DNA of 8,091 nt from NCBI GenBank assembly GCA_016649455.1, contig JAENXO010000103.1:1-8091 (forward strand), in the 5' to 3' direction. The notes below the pieces were generated by a model that did not search any database, was not told where the DNA came from, and saw nothing but the letters and a program-made list of their open reading frames with translations. A program made the translations under genes and the position numbers. This DNA comes from Gemmatimonadota bacterium. Its GTDB lineage: Bacteria; Gemmatimonadota; Gemmatimonadetes; Palauibacterales; Palauibacteraceae. This document shows positions 6,128 to 8,091 of the stretch, piece after piece (position 1 is the stretch's first letter; the number at the start of each line of letters is the position of its first letter).

Positions 6128-7138
6128 GAATGCTCCTACCGTCCGGTATTCGAGCTCGGCGACATTCGCCAGTTCTTCCAGCAGCTTTCCCTCGTGATAC
6201 GCGTTCCAGGCGTCGATGTCGTCCGTCAACATCGCGCCGAGCGCAGCACCCGTTTCTTCGGACAGCTCCGCCTCGAGCGCAGTGGCCACGGAGCGCGCGA
6301 TCTCGCCCTGGATCTCGAACACGTTCTCGACGGTCATCTCCCGGTCGAACGTCTCCGCCCACAGGTGCTCGTCCGTAGCCGGATCGATCAGCTGCACGTT
6401 GAGCCGCACTCGGTCGCCCGCGGTCCGAACTCCGCCCTCGACGATCGAGCCGACTCCGAGCTCCCGCGCGATCTCGCGAATCGGTCGGCTCTCGTCAGCG
6501 TACGCCATCACCGAGGTGCGCGACGTCACCTTGAGATCCGGCACCTGCGTGAGCTGGGTCATCAGGTCGTCGTGCAGGCCGAGAGCGAAGGCTCGACTGT
6601 CGTCGGTGCCGGCGAGGTCGGCGAACGGCAGGACGGCGACGGATTGCCGGGATGGTGGGCCGTCGGCGTCGGCGGCTGCACCAGCGCCGGCGGCCGCACC
6701 GGCACTCGTGCCGTCGACTTCGCTGACCGCCGCACCGGCCGAATCCGCACCGCCGGGAGCCGTGCTGCGACCGACCCACCAGGCCCCGCCAGCCAGCGCG
6801 ATCACTCCTGCCAGGGCCATCAGCGCGGCCGGCCAGTGTTTCGCCGGTGGCTGGGCGGCGATCGCGTCGAGCTCGCCGGTCGCCGCGGGATCGGTGCGCT
6901 TCACACCCTCCGAGGTCCGCTCGTACGCCCATGCAAGCACGATTGCGATCGGAAACCCGATCAGCACCAGGAAGGTCGCGGTACGCAGCACCACATCGGG
7001 AAGCGCCAATCCCTCCGCGAGAAGATCGGCCACCTGCAGCACTACGAAGCCCACCGCACCGTACACGGCCGCGACGCGGAACACCTCTCTTCGCTTCAGC
7101 TCGGCGAAGAACCGCTGGTAGGCAGGGATCTCGGACAT
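6125..7138 (-). CDS. N-terminal half: three-helix membrane anchor plus TolB-like domain
   Basis: 337 residues from ATG 7138; a GTG two codons upstream (7144) would overlap the previous gene further. AYQRFFAELKRREVFRV is followed by hydrophobic segments at about 22-42, 50-71 and 102-123, an Ala/Gly/Asp-rich linker (about 127-163), and a TolB-like domain (about 165-290: SVAVLPFADLAGTDDSRAFA, SIVEGGVRTAGDRVRLNVQL, WAETFDREMTVENVFEIQGEIA). The canonical DPEQEFFSDGISEELL block of the plus-strand copy is replaced here by SRAFALGLHDDLMTQL, marking a divergent subfamily. The product ends at EYRTVGAF, inside the helix that would normally begin the TPR array. As a separate protein it would still be membrane-anchored with an intact TolB-like domain. 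Translation is probably coupled to the upstream gene. Confidence 0.75.
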   Translation of the reverse strand: MSEIPAYQRFFAELKRREVFRVAAVYGAVGFVVLQVADLLAEGLALPDVVLRTATFLVLIGFPIAIVLAWAYERTSEGVKRTDPAATGELDAIAAQPPAKHWPAALMALAGVIALAGGAWWVGRSTAPGGADSAGAAVSEVDGTSAGAAAGAGAAADADGPPSRQSVAVLPFADLAGTDDSRAFALGLHDDLMTQLTQVPDLKVTSRTSVMAYADESRPIREIARELGVGSIVEGGVRTAGDRVRLNVQLIDPATDEHLWAETFDREMTVENVFEIQGEIARSVATALEAELSEETGAALGAMLTDDIDAWNAYHEGKLLEELANVAELEYRTVGAF

Positions 7139-7140
7139 TA
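7136..7140 (-). promoter_or_regulatory. TAATG stop/start overlap between the tandem paralogues
   Basis: On the minus strand the upstream gene ends ATC-GAG-TGG-TAA and the next gene begins at the ATG that shares the last A of that stop. One-base overlaps of this kind normally indicate translational coupling by re-initiating ribosomes, and they imply a single transcript. No promoter or terminator can fit between the two genes. Confidence 0.75.
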
Positions 7141-8091
7141 CCACTCGATCATCTGTTCGAGCTGCGGGATCAGGGCCTGGAAGCGCGGATCCGAGCGCAG
7201 CGGATCGTACAGCGGGTCGAGCTTCAGATCGCCGAGTCCGAAGATGCTCGGGTGAGACAGCATAATCTCCATCAGTTCGATCGCGTCGTCGTAGCGGCCG
7301 GTGAGCACGTAGGTGCGCACGAGGAACCAGTTCAAGACGGCTGCGTCGGCGGCATCATCCTCGTAGCCGTGCAGGCGAACGGCTTCCTCAGCCTGCCGGA
7401 TCGCCTCTTCGGCATCGCTCCGACCGCCTCGCAAAGCCAGGCCGAGACCGAGATGCGCGTGCGCCATGGCTGCCGTTCCAAATCGGTCTCGCGGCACGGG
7501 ACTCGGTCGAATCTCGAGTTCGGCCTCGGCTTCAGCCACGGCGGAATCGGCCCAGCTTCGGGCATTCGCTTCGTCACCCTTCAAGTGGTACGCCGTAGCC
7601 AGGCGCAACGCGTTGGAGTGGAAGCGCTCCGAACCCGATGCGAGCGCGATACTTGCCGGCTCGCCGGTAATTCGCATGGCCGCGTCGATCGCCGCGTCGT
7701 AGTCCCTGCGCATGTAGGCCAGCCAGTACTCGGCCGCCTCTGCTCGACCGGGAAGCGCGGATTCCCTTCTGATCTCGAGCAGCTCGCGGGCGGCCGCGGA
7801 ATCGCCCTCGCTGAACAGCACGATGTCAGGAAATCGGGCGCCGGCGCCCGAGACCGGTTCGATTTCGAGCGCAATCTCGTACTGGCTCCGGGCTATGCCG
7901 TACCGGCGGAGACGGTAGTTGTTGCTCCCCTGGTTCCAGATGAGGGTAGCATTCCGAGGATCGAGCTGGATCGCCCGGTCCAGCAGCTCCATCGCCTCGG
8001 GCCAGTAACCCATGCGGCGCAGCACCCAGCCCTCGTGCTGCATGATCTCGGGGTCCCCCGGTCGCAGGGTGCGCGCCTCACGCAGGGCCTC
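7138..8091 (-). CDS. TPR-rich C-terminal part of an upstream TolB/TPR paralogue (5' end outside window)
   Basis: The frame is open from the right edge (first visible residues EALREARTLRPGDPEIMQHE) and gives 317 residues to TAA. TPR-like units with A/G-x-x-LDP-type helix ends occur near the start (EAMELLDRAIQLDPRN). Then comes a region rich in Ala/Glu helices and the conserved ending GLGDLKLDPLYDPLRSDPRF ... MIEW. It aligns without large gaps to the C-terminal half of the next gene; shared runs include LLDRAIQLDPRN, FSEGDSAAAR, LGLGLALRGG and FQALI. By analogy with that gene, the missing part should carry the membrane anchor and TolB-like domain, but this cannot be seen here. It is first in a coupled pair with the interrupted copy. 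Confidence 0.82.
   Translation of the reverse strand, partial: EALREARTLRPGDPEIMQHEGWVLRRMGYWPEAMELLDRAIQLDPRNATLIWNQGSNNYRLRRYGIARSQYEIALEIEPVSGAGARFPDIVLFSEGDSAAARELLEIRRESALPGRAEAAEYWLAYMRRDYDAAIDAAMRITGEPASIALASGSERFHSNALRLATAYHLKGDEANARSWADSAVAEAEAELEIRPSPVPRDRFGTAAMAHAHLGLGLALRGGRSDAEEAIRQAEEAVRLHGYEDDAADAAVLNWFLVRTYVLTGRYDDAIELMEIMLSHPSIFGLGDLKLDPLYDPLRSDPRFQALIPQLEQMIEW

Larger units (their letters stand above)
4955..7138 (-). pseudogene. TolB-like/TPR membrane protein gene interrupted by a single in-frame TAG
   Basis: From ATG 7138 the frame encodes 337 residues, meets TAG at 6127-6125, and then continues in the same frame for 389 more codons to TAG at 4957-4955. The sequence after the stop (RAVELDPGFVAAWARL) is the expected start of the TPR region, so the two halves together form an ordinary 727-codon protein. 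No frameshift is needed. The aligned position in the complete paralogue is Gln (CAG in TAC-CAG-CAG), so one C-to-T change would explain it. The gene is probably a recent nonsense pseudogene or a strain variant; suppressed reading or a base-call error are alternatives. Confidence 0.7.

Noticed and set aside
1..8091. CRISPR array, tRNA/rRNA genes, insertion sequence or defence-system genes.
   Set aside because: No regularly spaced repeats, cloverleaf or rRNA-like sequence, transposase motifs or recognisable defence domains were seen; the only nuclease-like signal is the truncated Uma2 stub.

Overview
The window is GC-rich (about two thirds G+C by eye) bacterial chromosomal DNA. It holds a TamB-type outer-membrane biogenesis protein and at least three membrane-anchored TolB-like/TPR proteins that share an N-terminal motif (AYQRF.AELKRR.VFRV) and a three-helix anchor. 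TamB implies a diderm (Gram-negative) organism. Multiple copies of this TPR family, an Uma2 remnant and the base composition would fit Gemmatimonadota or a similar environmental diderm phylum. That placement is inference from family memory and cannot be proved from the window.

Layout: (1) 2-1783, plus strand: C-terminal 593 residues of a TamB-like protein, cut by the left edge, ending in an acidic repetitive tail. (2) 1784-2114: non-coding stretch with a perfect 30-bp palindrome, a set of inverted copies of an 11-bp word, and the C-terminal stub of an Uma2-family nuclease gene that has lost its catalytic part. (3) 2115-2741, minus: a YdeI/OmpD-associated (OmdA) family protein. (4) 2742-3050: divergent spacer with a possible 41-residue single-helix membrane protein (2828-2953) and an 11-bp-stem hairpin. 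(5) 3051-4913, plus: a complete 620-residue TolB-like/TPR membrane protein. (6) 8091-4955, minus, convergent with (5): two tandem paralogues of the same broad family. The upstream copy enters from the right edge (only its TPR half is visible). Its TAA stop overlaps the ATG of the second copy (TAATG). The second copy is interrupted by one in-frame TAG exactly between its TolB-like domain and its TPR region; reading continues in the same frame for another 389 codons.

How the parts relate: the three TolB/TPR proteins are predicted to sit in the inner membrane with TolB-like and TPR domains in the periplasm, probably as scaffolds for protein-protein contacts; no enzymatic domain is visible. They have no evident operon link to tamB or the YdeI-like gene. 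The most notable observations are the clean amber interruption of an otherwise intact gene in a translationally coupled paralogue pair, the loop-free 30-bp palindrome after tamB, and the candidate small membrane protein. I do not see a convincing new multi-gene system, defence island, CRISPR array, RNA gene or intact mobile element.
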